From: Plasmodium relictum
Taxonomy: Eukaryota > Apicomplexa > Aconoidasida > Haemosporida > Plasmodiidae
Direction: 5' to 3'
Assembly: GCF_900005765.1 (NCBI RefSeq)
Contig: NW_021628856.1
Span: 1 to 21,154, forward strand
DNA: 21,154 nt
The notes under the pieces are model-generated. The model was not told the DNA's origin. It ran no database searches and saw only the letters and a program-made list of their open reading frames with translations. Within the stretch, counting starts at the first letter, position 1; the number at the start of each line of letters is the position of its first letter. Made by a program: the position numbers and the translations under genes. Shown piece by piece: positions 10,055 to 20,232 of this stretch.

Positions 10055-11575
10055 ATAAATAAAAGAAATTTTTACATAAAGAATTTAAATGCATTTAAGG
10101 GTTTTTTAAAGAATCAAAAAGTAAAAATATTTAATAATGAAATAATATATGAAAAAGAATTTTTTTAGATATTAAATTCTTTTTATAAACATATAAAATA
10201 TAAAGTCAATAAAAGTATTATGAGAACAATAATAGAATTATTGAAAATAAAAAAAAAATTAAATATGTAGAAAACATTTCTATAAGGAAAATGTAAGGTT
10301 TATTAAACGATATAGAAACTTTTTAGTATAGAAAAAATAGTTATTTATAAAAAGAAGAAAACTATAAAATATTTAATAATGTAAATTATTATGTAGAAAA
10401 AATTAATTAAAATGATAATATGGTTAATTAAATATCATTGTCTTCTTTAATTCTCTTAAGTATATATTAAGGGAGTGTAAAGTATGGTATACATACGAAG
10501 CTTTCATTTTAGTGTTTTAAACAATTAGCCGAGAAGAGAAGACTCTATGCGAGAAAGAGAGAAAACTTTTTTTTGTTTATATGGTTTTTTTAATAAATTT
10601 TATTGATGAATTTTTTATTGTAAATGATTTCTAATTTATTTTAACTATATCTTTTACTTTATAATTAAAAAATTTGGTAATTAATTTTTTTTATAACTCT
10701 GCATATAAAAGTTTTCATAAGTGTAGTAATTAGCTAATAATGAAAATTAAAATGTGAATTTATTATTATAGTGTAAAACAAGCAATGAACACTTTTGGAG
10801 AAACAGGCAAGGTTACTCTTATCATTTCATGTTAAATTATGTGTTAAATATATAATAATAAATTCAAAAATAATAAAACTTAAATTTTCTTAACGAAATT
10901 TGATTTTAATAAATCTTACAAGTTTAATTTCAAAAAAAAAAAAATAAGGATAACATTGAGAGCAAAATACCTTATGGATTACTTGAGTTTAAAGAAACCT
11001 ATTTGAAAGATTATTTTAGTTGACTTATGACTTTTGAATGAAAAGTGAAGATTCTGCAATTATCTAAAGATATGTATGATAATTGAATATTTTTTTTTCA
11101 ACAATCTATTTAAATTGCACAGTATATTTATCAATGGGTCAGAATAATACTATCATCTGGATATTACAAATGAAGATACCCATGTTCTTATTTAAAGATG
11201 AACATAACAAATTTTTGAAAACAAAAAAGCTTATTAATTCTAATAAAAAGTCTAATGTAGCAAATTCCAATATTTTATTTATCAATAATTATAGAAAAAA
11301 TACTAATAATTTCATATGCCTTAACACATTCAGTAACTTTAATTGTATTTATGTTATTGTTTTAAAATAAATATTTAAAACAACATCAAAAGTACGCATT
11401 GATTCATAAAGGGAATAAATTTCTCAAGATAAAAATGCTTATATAGGAATTCGATAAGAAAAAGACTAATTTAAGGAATGCATAAACATATTTAGTAATA
11501 TATGTTATAAAGAAAAAATATGAAAAGGACAGTATTGATATTAAGTTTTTATTTTCTTAAAAATATTTATATTAT
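10055..11575. other. Unassigned AT-rich sequence between two LTRs
   Basis: No gene was recognised. A patch at about 10470-10555 (GGGAGTGTAAAGTATGG ... GCCGAGAAGAGAAGACTC) is less AT-rich than its surroundings. An open frame at 11083-11370 (95 codons, Asn/Lys/Ile-rich) has no recognisable domain or coding bias and is not called as a gene. The stretch may be further decayed retrotransposon interior, because it is bounded by LTR target sites on both sides. Confidence 0.35.
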
Positions 11576-11580
11576 AGTGA

Positions 11581-12538
11581 TGATTTATTAACTTCCTGTT
11601 TAATGATTTTGTTGGAGTACTGAACAAACAAATTAATAAAGAGTATGTATAACTGGTTAATAAAATATGTTATTAACCTTTTGTAGTACACTAAGCTAGT
11701 TTACTACTCGTGTACGTACAAATTAGCCATGCACTGACGCTAGTTAAAAAAAAAAAAAAATAAAGTTATTTTTTGTTTGTTTATTTTTATTTATATACAT
11801 CTTTGTAATTAAAAAAAAAAATATAAATTAAATTTATTTTTTTTTGTTTTTTGCTGTTGTTGACATTTGTTTTTTCGAATTAAATAAAGAATTGATTTTT
11901 ACTTATTAAAACTTAAGAGATAAAGGAATAATGTTTATGTTATATTCAATGTATATTTTTGAAATAACATTGAATAATTTAAAGTTCTGATGTTATTAAT
12001 TGTTATAGTTTGTCTGTATGTTTTTAATTAAAAGAATAAGTAATTCTTTGTAAATAAAAACTCATTTATAACAATTAATAGGTTTCTTATAATGCATAAT
12101 ATTTAATTTGAATTAAATTATACTGCATTGTTTTATAGACATGTTAAACTTTTATAAATGAGTTTTTATTTACAAAGAATCAGTTTATTCTTTTAATTAA
12201 AAATACGCATACAATTTATAACAAATAACTAAAGTTAAAATTCTAATATATTCAATGTTATTTCAATATATATGTCTTTTTTTTTTTTTTTATGTAAATA
12301 AAAATTAATTCTCTTTTTAATTTGAACCAACATCAACCGACAAAAAAAAAAAATAATTTTAATTTTTTTTTTTTTAAATACAAAGATGTATATACAATAA
12401 AATAAACAAACAAAAAAAAAAATAACTTTATATTTTTTTTTTTTTTTAACTAGTGTCACTGCATGGCTAACTTCTATTTTCTTGACTGGTATCTTATTTT
12501 ATTTTACAAAAGGTTAATAACAATTTTTTTATTAACCA
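11581..12538 (-). mobile_element. LTR nest: outer family A LTR carrying an inverted inner LTR
   Basis: It starts TGATTTATTAACTTCC and ends TTTTTATTAACCA, with an exact AGTGA duplication at 11576-11580 and 12539-12543. This proves that the whole block moved in as one LTR and then received another. Because the inner copy is in opposite orientation, 11654-12090 and 12130-12538 make a large imperfect palindrome: CTTTGTAAATAAAAACTCAT near 12047 is mirrored by ATGAGTTTTTATTTACAAAG near 12158, and the CTAGTT/AACTAG ends are mirrored too. Confidence 0.85.
11654..12087 (+). mobile_element. Inner LTR, family A, incomplete, inside the 11581-12538 LTR
   Basis: It starts TGGTTAATAAAATATGTTATTAACC directly after ATAAC (11649-11653), in the region just past the long hairpin of the outer LTR. 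It follows the family A sequence through the GCCATGCACTGACGCTAGTT, TTTGTTTGTTTA and CTCATTTATAAC landmarks. It does not extend to its own long hairpin end, so the right border near 12087 is where the outer LTR resumes. Confidence 0.75.
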
Positions 12539-12543
12539 AGTGA

Positions 12544-13259
12544 ATAAAATAATAAAAGGAAACGATGTACTCACGGATGGAGAAAATGTGATCATATAAT
12601 TATTATTAGCCACCTAACTATATTATGTACGAATAATGTGGTAAGAGACAAAAGAAACAATATTAAAAGTATAAAATTCTCTTAAAATTGACTATAGACA
12701 AAATTAATACACGTAAATTTAGTTTGATACAAAAAAAAATTTTTCAATTAGTTTATAAAATTACATTTTAATAAGTTTGGTGATAAAATCAGAAGTATAA
12801 AAAGACATGAAATCTTTATTAGTTTAATATTGCTTATATGTACACTAAAGTTTCTATTATAAATATAGTTTTATGCTTAAACAAAAAAAAAAAAAATATT
12901 TTTTAATAAATAAAAATTATGATTAATATTTATACTTTATTTCAGAAAAAATTCTATTATTATATTTAATTAAAATTTTTTTATTCTGCAACTATAAAAA
13001 AATTAATGGTATCTCCTAATTTAAATATAAATTTTTTTTTTTTTTAAATTAAAAGAAATTAAAAACTCATATATATATCAAAAAAAAATATATATAAATT
13101 TTATTTAATTTACTCTTGGAGGTAGATCAAATAGATGTTTAGTAAACTAATTTATAAAACAAGTGCACAATGTCTTGTTTTACTCTTCATATTTTTTCAT
13201 GATTTGAATAAAGTTATATATATTCTTTTTTTGTTAACAACCAACAGCTAATATACACT
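12544..13259. other. Unassigned AT-rich sequence
   Basis: Low-complexity A/T runs and a TATATA patch (about 13070-13100). It lies directly before the protease trace of pol fossil 2 and could be the decayed gag or gag-protease link of the same element, but no motif supports that. Confidence 0.3.
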
Positions 13260-14114
13260 GAAAGCAAAAGGGAAAATCAAGTTAATGTAATGAAAATTAG
13301 CAAGAAAGAGTATCTTCACGGAAAAAGAAATATTGTCTTTCAAATAGAGTAAATAAACAGAATAAAGATTGAAGTTTAAAATTAGAAAAATAATAATGAT
13401 TAAACAGAAAAAAAAAGTATTTGTTCATTAAATTTATATTAATAATTTTAGCAATGAAGTTACTAATGATATTAATAAAATAATTTAAATTAAAGGAAAA
13501 ATAATTAAGTTTTTGATAAATAATGGTTCCGATTTATTTATTATTTATGTAGTTTCTATAAAGGAAATCAGTTGAATCCTAGTACATTATATCTACAAAA
13601 TAAAATAAATGGGGTACTTAAGAATAAAACAGTTAAAATATCAAAAGAAAGAAGTCTTACTTTGATACATATGGATAAATTAATAAGAATGAAAATCATT
13701 ATAGCTCCACAAAAAGGCTTAAACTAATTAGAAAAGATCTTATAGATAAATGGGGATTTATTGTTAAAAAAGTTGACTAAAATTATATTTATTAACGGAT
13801 TATAAGTAGAAGAAAAAGATAAACTAAATGAAATAATTATCAGGAAAATTATGAAGAAAAGTGACATAAAATATCAGAAGTATAAGGATGAATAATAAAA
13901 CAAGAACGAATTCACATTTTTTATCTGAGAAAATAAAACTTTGGGAATAACAAGAGAACATTAATTGTTCATAGCTGTACACGAAAAAACACTGATACAA
14001 TCATAAATCCTTTGGTAAGGGAATTTTATCTGAATTTCACAGTAAGTTTAATAAAATATTACTATTAAAAATCATGAGTTAATAGATCAAAGTGGACTTC
14101 ATTTTGTCAATTTT
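13260..14114 (+). mobile_element. Ty3/Gypsy pol fossil 2: aspartic protease part
   Basis: The translation from about 13502 reads IIKFLINNGSDLFIIYVVSI, which has the layout of the retropepsin active-site strand (hydrophobic-FL-x-x-GS-x-x-x-hydrophobic). About 70 codons later, LIRKDLIDKWGF (about 13728) resembles the 'iLGmDWL' segment that closes Gypsy proteases. The reading direction is plus, the same as the reverse transcriptase and RNase H traces further right. The piece is broken. No reverse transcriptase finger motif is certain after it; the fossil is next interrupted by the LTR at 14120. Confidence 0.5.
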
Positions 14115-14119
14115 ACTAA

Positions 14120-14743
14120 TGATTTATTAATTGTATGTTCTAAGAATTTGTAGAGTACTAAAGGAAAAGATTAATAAGTAGCATGAAGGGAGGGCACCTT
14201 TTCCTAGTTTTGTTTTCTTTAAAAATACTTCATATAATTATTATGTAATCTTTACGCAATTAATGTAAATAACATGAAATAAATAGTTCGCTGAATGTGA
14301 AACTTACACTCTTTTAAATAAAATATGCTAATTGGATATTGTATAATTTTCATCACACTAATTTATAATATATTTAGATGATTTAATAAAGTTTTCCTTT
14401 TTAGTAAAACTCAAATACTTTATATATATATAAATATTATGATACCTTAATATTGTTTTTCATGAAAATTAATTCTCATTACTAATAAAAATATTTTATT
14501 ACAAATGACTTATCAATTTTTCAAAAAAAAACTAGTTATCAAAAAAAGCAAAAAAATTATAAATAAATATAACAACATAAGAAAAAAATTTCTTATTTTT
14601 TGGTGTAAATGCTCCATTATGTTTTTAGATGCATTTTAAGGTATTTCTCTTAAATAATATACGTGAACATCTAATTTCTTTAGCCCTATATTACATTGTC
14701 TTCCCAAATATTTCAAAAGGACAATAATATTCCTTATTGATTA
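14120..14743 (-). mobile_element. Solo LTR, old (about 624 bp)
   Basis: It starts TGATTTATTAATTGTATGTTC...AGATTAATAAGTAGCATG, a clear long terminal hairpin. The end is placed at AAAAGGACAATAATATTCC-TTATTGATTA, the diverged short hairpin. Flanks ACTAA (14115-14119) and ATTAG (14744-14748) agree at three of five positions, both differences being transitions, so the right border is tentative. Confidence 0.65.
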
Positions 14744-14819
14744 ATTAGTAATGAAAAAGGATAATATTTGGAGAGATAGTTTATATTCTTGTTATTTGAG
14801 TAAATACATTCTAGATAAT

Positions 14820-15252
14820 TGATTTATTAATTGGATATTCAAAGACTCGAATAAAAGTAATGAATATCCAAGTTAATAAAGAGCAAATTTTAGGACTCCT
14901 TTATAATTTTGTATTATAGACCTTATTTATAATACAAAATTAATAAAATCACTAAAATTTTTAAAATCTATAAAAGTTCAAAAAAAAGCAATCCACTTGC
15001 TAATCTTTTCCATTCAAAATATTTTTCCTCAAAAATCTCTTTATCTCAAAATTTTAAAAAAAAAAAGACATGATATAATTATAACCAAGATGTGTCTTAA
15101 AAAAAATATATAATTAGACACACTAAGCTAGCCAAGGTTCTAATAGCTTAATTTTTTAGCATGCAATATTTTCCTAAAGGAGACATAATAATTTAAATTT
15201 TAAATATTTTAAATGCATATTAATTAATGGCAATGGATTTATTCATTGACCA
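14820..15252 (-). mobile_element. Solo LTR, family B (433 bp)
   Basis: It starts TGATTTATTAATTGGATATTC and ends ATTCATTGACCA, with an exact ATAAT duplication (14815-14819 and 15253-15257). It is very close to 9502-10049 over the shared parts and shorter because the A-rich middle block is reduced. It lies in the same orientation as that copy. Confidence 0.92.
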
Positions 15253-15257
15253 ATAAT

Positions 15258-15670
15258 ATATATGTTATTCTACATAAGAAACATATTTTCCAAAAATCTC
15301 ATAGTAATAAATGGTTTTCAAAGATAGATTCTAAACATGGAATTAGGGTCATTTAATTATAAGAGTAGTAAACATTATACTTATTTTATTATTTCAAGTA
15401 AGGTGTATTTTTTTTTAATTTAATATCCTTTAGTTAAAAAATAACTATATTTAATATTAAAGAATAATAAAAAAACATATTTATGAAGTTAATTAGAGCA
15501 AACTGTGACACTACTTAAATGAAGCATCCGTTTTCTAAGAATATCCATTTTAAAACACTTGAAAGTATTAGGAAAAATTTTGAAATTATAAATTAAAAGT
15601 AATCTAGGAAAAAATGTTGGTAGTTTTTTAAGTATACCTATAAAATACTTGGAGAAGACCATGCAATTAT
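15258..15670 (+). mobile_element. Probable interior of pol fossil 2 (no motif)
   Basis: This stretch lies between two LTR insertions and between the protease trace and the reverse transcriptase trace. By position it should be the amino-terminal part of reverse transcriptase, but no finger or palm motif can be read. It is assigned by context only. No host gene is present. Confidence 0.3.
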
Positions 15671-15675
15671 AAGGA

Positions 15676-16276
15676 TGATTAATAAAAAATATTATTAATA
15701 TTTTATAACATAATAGTTAAATGCATATACAGAGAATTACGAGTTAGTTAAGTGCTTACTAGTTTTAAAAAAAAGAAAAAAAAGAAATATATATTTATTT
15801 TTTCTTTTAATACAATGAAATATTTGATTGAAATGTTTTAGTAAATTTGTTTTTTATTGTTGAGTCAAATTAATTTTTAGATAATAAAAAATAAATTCAA
15901 AAATTAAATGAAAAACAAAAAAAGTATTTTGTTTTTATTAATATTTAAATTTTATGTATTTCGAAATACTGTCAATAACTATAATTAAAATTTTTTTTTT
16001 TTGTTTTAATTAAATAACTTTTATATGATAAATCATTTTAATGGGGATTTAATTTTTAATAAAAATAAAAGGTATAATTTTATTGAAGTAAATAAATTCC
16101 TCTAAAACAATAATTACTCATAAAAAGATTGTATGTATAAAAGTTACGTATTAGTAGCATACATGTTTTTGCAATTAATAAGATCAGTAGAGACATTTTT
16201 ACATGCTCTTTTGCTTTTTATTAATTTGTTTATTCAATATTATAGAAAATACAATGAATACTCAATTAATAAAGCA
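15676..16276 (+). mobile_element. Solo LTR, subfamily C (601 bp)
   Basis: It starts TGATTAATAAAAAATATTATTAATA and ends CTCAATTAATAAAGCA. Flanks AAGGA (15671-15675) and AATGA (16277-16281) are a one-mismatch duplication. It shares the ATAATAGTTAA, ACGAGTTA and GCTTACTAG landmarks with 3819-4440. Old, with many differences from family A. Confidence 0.78.
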
Positions 16277-16281
16277 AATGA

Positions 16282-16717
16282 ACAAGATCTTCAGTAGATA
16301 ATGTCGATATCATTTCTGAAAGTATTAGTATTAAGTCTAGGAATAATCTAAGATCTCTTATAAGTTGAAAATTATTACAGAAATAAAATTCAATATATTC
16401 CACTGTTTATATCCTAAATAGTTTCTTTATTGAGAAAAAAGAAAAAACCTATATAAAGAATCGATCATATAAAGTTGAACATGATAAATAAAGAGTTTTA
16501 TTAATATTTCTTATTTTTAATAAGATGTGAAAGAATGTGATTGAAAATTTAGTAGTATATGTAAGGAATTTGAGAAAATACATAAAGATGAGTATCTTAG
16601 AAGAAAAATTTTTTTTTTCTTCTTTGAAGATTAATATATAATATATGGTGATAAATAATAGTAGTTTTGGGGTTAATAATTAATATAAATTCTATAAATA
16701 TAGTGGTAAATTTTTAA
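16282..16717 (+). mobile_element. Ty3/Gypsy pol fossil 2: reverse transcriptase palm/thumb part
   Basis: From 16546 the translation reads NLVVYVRNLRKYIKMSIL, followed shortly by FFFSSLK and a VINNSSFGV-like stretch. This is the order seen in Gypsy reverse transcriptases just after the YxDD box: 'H..HL..VL..LRKY.L.L...KC.F....V.FLG..VS..GI'. The match is over about 45 codons in the expected order. The piece is broken, and no intact catalytic box was recognised. It runs into the LTR at 16723. Confidence 0.6.
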
Positions 16718-16722
16718 AGTGT

Positions 16723-17323
16723 TGATTTATTAATTGGCCGTTTAATGACTTTGCTAGAGTATTAAACAAACAAATTAATAAAGAACATTTATAACTGAGT
16801 TAAATTATATTGCCTCTTTTAATAGACTTATTAATTGTTATAAATGAGTTTTTATTTACAAAGAATTACTTATTCTTTTAATTAAAAACATACAGACAAA
16901 CTATAACAATTAATAAAGTCAAAACTTTATATTATCCAATGTTATTTCAAAATATACATTGATTATAACAAAAACATTATTAATTTTATCTTTTATTTTT
17001 ATAAAAGATAAATAAATTTTTATTTACTAAAAATTTCTCACCAAAAAAAAAAAAATTATTTTTTTTTTTTTTTTAAAATATTTCAAAAACAAAATAAACA
17101 AACAAAAAAAAATATGTATATATATATTTTTTTTATTTTTTTTTATTTTTATTAGTGTCAGTACATATTAGTTTGTACATACATATACAACAAACTAGTT
17201 TAGTGTATTACAAAAATTATGATATCCTTTGCTAATCAGTCAGTACATGGGTAACTTGCATATACACATACAGTAACCTAGCATGGTGTACTGAAAAAGG
17301 TTAATAATAGCTTTTATTAACCG
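16723..17323 (-). mobile_element. Solo LTR, family A (601 bp) with a doubled end
   Basis: It starts TGATTTATTAATTGGCCG with a full long hairpin and ends TTTTATTAACCG. Flanks AGTGT (16718-16722) and AATGT (17324-17328) are a one-mismatch duplication. It carries the family A landmarks AAATGAGTTTTTATTTAC and TAAACAAACAAA. The last about 170 bp contain the short-end segment twice (see the separate repeat entry). Confidence 0.85.
17153..17323 (-). repeat. Tandem duplication of the LTR short-end segment
   Basis: The unit GTCAGTACAT...TACAAAAATTATGATATCCTTTGCTAATCA (about 17156-17237) is followed at once by GTCAGTACATGGGTAACTT...AAAAAGGTTAATAATAGC...ATTAACC (about 17238-17322). Other family A copies have this about 85-bp segment once. 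The two units differ at many positions, so the doubling is not recent, or it reflects recombination between two different LTR copies. Confidence 0.75.
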
Positions 17324-17412
17324 AATGTTGAGAAGATTCAAAAATTTATTTAACATAACATTAATTCAAGGATTTTAAATACAATATAAAAAAAATTATT
17401 TATATTATATTA

Positions 17413-17434
17413 CATTACATTATACAATGTAATG
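17413..17434. repeat. Short perfect inverted repeat
   Basis: CATTACATT-ATAC-AATGTAATG: nine-base arms with a four-base loop, within the about 200-bp stretch between two LTRs (17329-17529). That stretch follows the reverse transcriptase trace and is otherwise featureless. The palindrome may be chance in AT-rich sequence. Confidence 0.45.
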
Positions 17435-17534
17435 ACATAGAGATAATATAATTATTTATAATAAATAATTTTATAATAGACAATATAAATAGAGACCTCT
17501 TCACATATTTTGTAATAATTTCACAGTCTATTAT

Positions 17535-18029
17535 TAGTTAATAAAGGTATGTATATTAAATTTTTGTGTATAATAACTAGCTAAAATAACAATGAAGAAA
17601 TTTAGCTTCTCATATAATGTTATCAACGCTAATCATGCGTTTTTAGCTAAATGAAAAAAAAAAAAAAAAAATTCTTTAAATTAATTTTTTTTTAACATTT
17701 TGGTTTTTGTAAAGAAAGATATTATTTTAAATTTTTTTTTGGAAAAAAAATGAAGTGTTTAAGAATATATAAACTTAAGTAAAAGACATTATCTTTAATC
17801 AAAGATATTACGTATATATATTTATATAAGATATTTATTACATGTTAAGTATATGTTGACTATTGAATACTTATAAATTATTAAATAATTAAAACTTTAT
17901 TATCTATGTAATTTTACTAAAAAGTAAAAGCATAAACAAATAAAAAGATTAAGCTTTATAAAAATGTTCTTTATTACTTTTTTCATTCAATACCTTAGCA
18001 AAGTCATTAAGTGGACAATTAATAAATCA
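17535..18029 (+). mobile_element. Solo LTR, diverged (495 bp)
   Basis: It begins TAGTTAATAAAGGTATGTATATTAA and ends GACAATTAATAAATCA, with an exact ATTAT duplication (17530-17534 and 18030-18034). The long hairpin is well kept (TTTCATTCAATACCTTAGCAAAGTCATTAAGTGGACAATTAATAAA). The start-proximal CTAGCTAAAA stretch corresponds to the CTAAGCTAG landmark. The adjoining 18035-18217 holds no recognisable feature. Confidence 0.82.
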
Positions 18030-18222
18030 ATTATACTATTAAAGTATTTGAACAACTAATTAATAAAACAACACGGACAAAAATTGATGGCTGAAATAAC
18101 TTATTGTTTATTCTATGATCTAATATTATATGTATTATAAATAAAGATGAAACATATCATGTTATAGAAGTAACATTAATTAAAATAGAAAGCAAACTTG
18201 TTTCATTAGATTTAATAATTTC

Positions 18223-18907
18223 TGATTTATTAAATAGATGTTCAAACACTTGCTAAGTATTGGGGAAATAAATTAAGAGTATTTAGATTGATTTCCATTA
18301 TTTTTATTTACTGGAAAAATAATTTTTTTGTTTGTAGGCTTGATATAATTAAATCTTATAACATGAAATAAAAATTTTATATCACATTATATTTGCAGTT
18401 CTTTAAATAAAAATATGTTAATTTAACGTTTTAATTATTCTCAGAATAATAGTTTAAGTGGCATTTGCCGAATTTAATAAAAAATTCTCCATATTTTTAT
18501 TAAAACTGCAATCTTCGTTATTAAAAATTTTAGTCATATATAATATAATTTTTTCATATAAAATAATTTTCCATCAGAATTATTAATATGTATTTATAAA
18601 ATTTTTACTTGCATTCAAAATTAACAAAACAAAAACACTTTTTATTCGTTTTCTAAAACATATTAAAAAAATAATTTTTTTTTTTTCTAAAAAAAAGTTA
18701 AAATAAAATATAATTAATAAAAACAATACATTAGTACAAAAAAATAAAATGTATTTTTTTTCTTTATGCATATATATATTTAATCATACATTTTCTTTTA
18801 TATAAGACAGAATTTTTCTTAAATAACATTCATGTATAGATACCTTTTTATTTTATTTATGTTTTACTATTATTTCATAAAAGATAAATAGGATCCTTTA
18901 ATAACCA
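18223..18907 (-). mobile_element. Solo LTR, old (685 bp)
   Basis: It starts TGATTTATTAAATAGATGTTC...GGAAATAAATTAAG, a worn long hairpin, and ends AAAAGATAAATAGGATCCTTTAATAACCA. Flanks ATTTC (18218-18222) and ATTTA (18908-18912) differ at one base. The middle is too diverged to align with family A by eye. Confidence 0.75.
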
Positions 18908-18945
18908 ATTTAACATAGATCAAACTCAAAGATATTTTACATAAG

Positions 18946-19631
18946 TGACCAATGAAGATTATTATTGACCTTTTTGAATTTTTTATATATTGAAAAAAAT
19001 TATGGTTAAAAATTTGCTAATGAATATAAATATTCCAAAATATGCATATAAAAAGAAGTATGCAAAGATACTTATACCAGGATGTGTATACAAAGATATA
19101 TATATCAGGACACATATACAAAGATATGTATATAAAGTTGAGTGCACAAGGATAAGAATAATGAGATATGTATACTAAGATGAGCATATTGAGATATACA
19201 TACTAGTTACATAAAAAAAAGTAAGATTTTTATTTTTAATTTTTTAATAGTGAATTTATTATTTTTATTGCATATAAATGAATGAATAAGAAATCAATAT
19301 TATTTTCGCTCGTAATTTTAGTAGATATGATGCATTTAAATTTTTAAGAACATATAATAGTTACTATAAAACTATATAAACGTCATTATAAAAATTTAAT
19401 AAATTAAGAAAAGTTAAATTTTAATTTTAATATAGAATTAATATGAAGACTTTAATATAAAACAAAATGTTTACTTTGTATTATGTGGTGCAATTATATA
19501 AAAATAAAATAAATATCTATATTATGTGGTTTTATAATAAATAGAACTAATAGAAATCCCTTTACATGCTCTTTATCCATTTGAATGTTTTATATGATGC
19601 AAGACTATTTAAATGACTAATTAATCCATCA
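18946..19631 (+). mobile_element. Solo LTR, diverged (686 bp), carrying a minisatellite
   Basis: It starts TGACCAATGAAGATTATTATTGACC and ends ATTAATCCATCA, with an exact ATAAG duplication (18941-18945 and 19632-19636). The right end keeps the TTTACATGCTCTTTAT hairpin start but is otherwise worn. The target context TATTTTACATAAG is the same as that of the LTR at 9502. Confidence 0.8.
19030..19206. repeat. 28-bp minisatellite inside the LTR, about six units
   Basis: The CAAAGATA-type core recurs at 19063, 19091, 19119, 19147 (CAAGGATA), 19175 (CTAAGATG) and 19203, each step exactly 28 bp, with a weaker start near 19035. Units read roughly CAAAGATATRTATATCAGGA-YRTRTATA. As 28 is not a multiple of three, a short open frame across it (18990-19178) is a by-product of the repeat, not a gene. 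Other LTR copies here lack this array. Confidence 0.88.
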
Positions 19632-19636
19632 ATAAG

Positions 19637-20054
19637 TTAAGCAAAATTCATAAATAATTATGAGCGCTATTGCATCATGTGAGCACTTCAATGATATTAA
19701 AAGATATATAAAATTAGTAAAAACTTATTTTAATTTTATTATTCGAGCATATGCTATAAATTCGAGTAAATTATAGTGCTACCAATTATGATTATTTGAA
19801 TTTAATCTAGTATTTTAATATGCAGAAGTTCAAAGTAATTTGTCCTATTATATTACTAAATCAATAGAACTTGAAATTGAGCTTTTCAATTATATAAAAA
19901 ATTTTCTGTAATAAATTACTGTATGAATATAAAAGTTCCTCTGTCTTTTTTTCATATTATGAGATTGATGCAGTTCTGGAAGTAAAATAAAAATGTCGTA
20001 TAGATGTAGTACGAAAATATAGTATTCTTGTTCACTGCAAAATTTAAAAATTAT
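19637..20054 (+). mobile_element. Ty3/Gypsy pol fossil 2: RNase H part
   Basis: The translation at 19952-19978 reads SYYEIDAVL, closely matching SYYAMGAVL in pol fossil 1 (about 1282). IDVVRKYS follows about ten codons later. This is the beginning of the RNase H domain, in the plus direction and in the expected order after the reverse transcriptase trace at 16282-16717. Upstream (19637-19940) the reading is too broken to assign. The next LTR inserts at 20060. Confidence 0.45.
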
Positions 20055-20232
20055 ATAGCTGATTTATTAATTTCCTATTTAATGACTTTGCTAGAGTATT
20101 AAACAAGCATATTAATAAAGAGTATGTATAAATAAATATACTGATTTTTAGTGCATATACTTTTTCTTGTTATACACATAAAAATATTTATCATATATGA
20201 CATATAATTTGAACTAAGCAATTCTATATTGT

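Noticed and set aside
10470-10555. Less AT-rich patch as a possible structured RNA gene
   Set aside because: No tRNA-like arms or conserved RNA motif could be drawn; compositional contrast alone is not enough.
11083-11370. 95-codon plus-strand open frame
   Set aside because: Asn/Lys/Ile composition expected from AT-rich non-coding DNA, no domain, no recognisable splice partners. It may be chance or decayed retroelement interior.
12235-12459. 74-codon minus-strand open frame
   Set aside because: It lies wholly inside an LTR and is made of Lys/Phe/Ile runs from A and T tracts.
18583-18771. 62-codon minus-strand open frame
   Set aside because: Inside the 18223-18907 LTR; low-complexity Phe/Lys/Ile content.
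18990-19178. 62-codon plus-strand open frame with YVYK-like repeats
   Set aside because: It is produced by the 28-bp minisatellite, whose period is not a multiple of three; no support as a gene.
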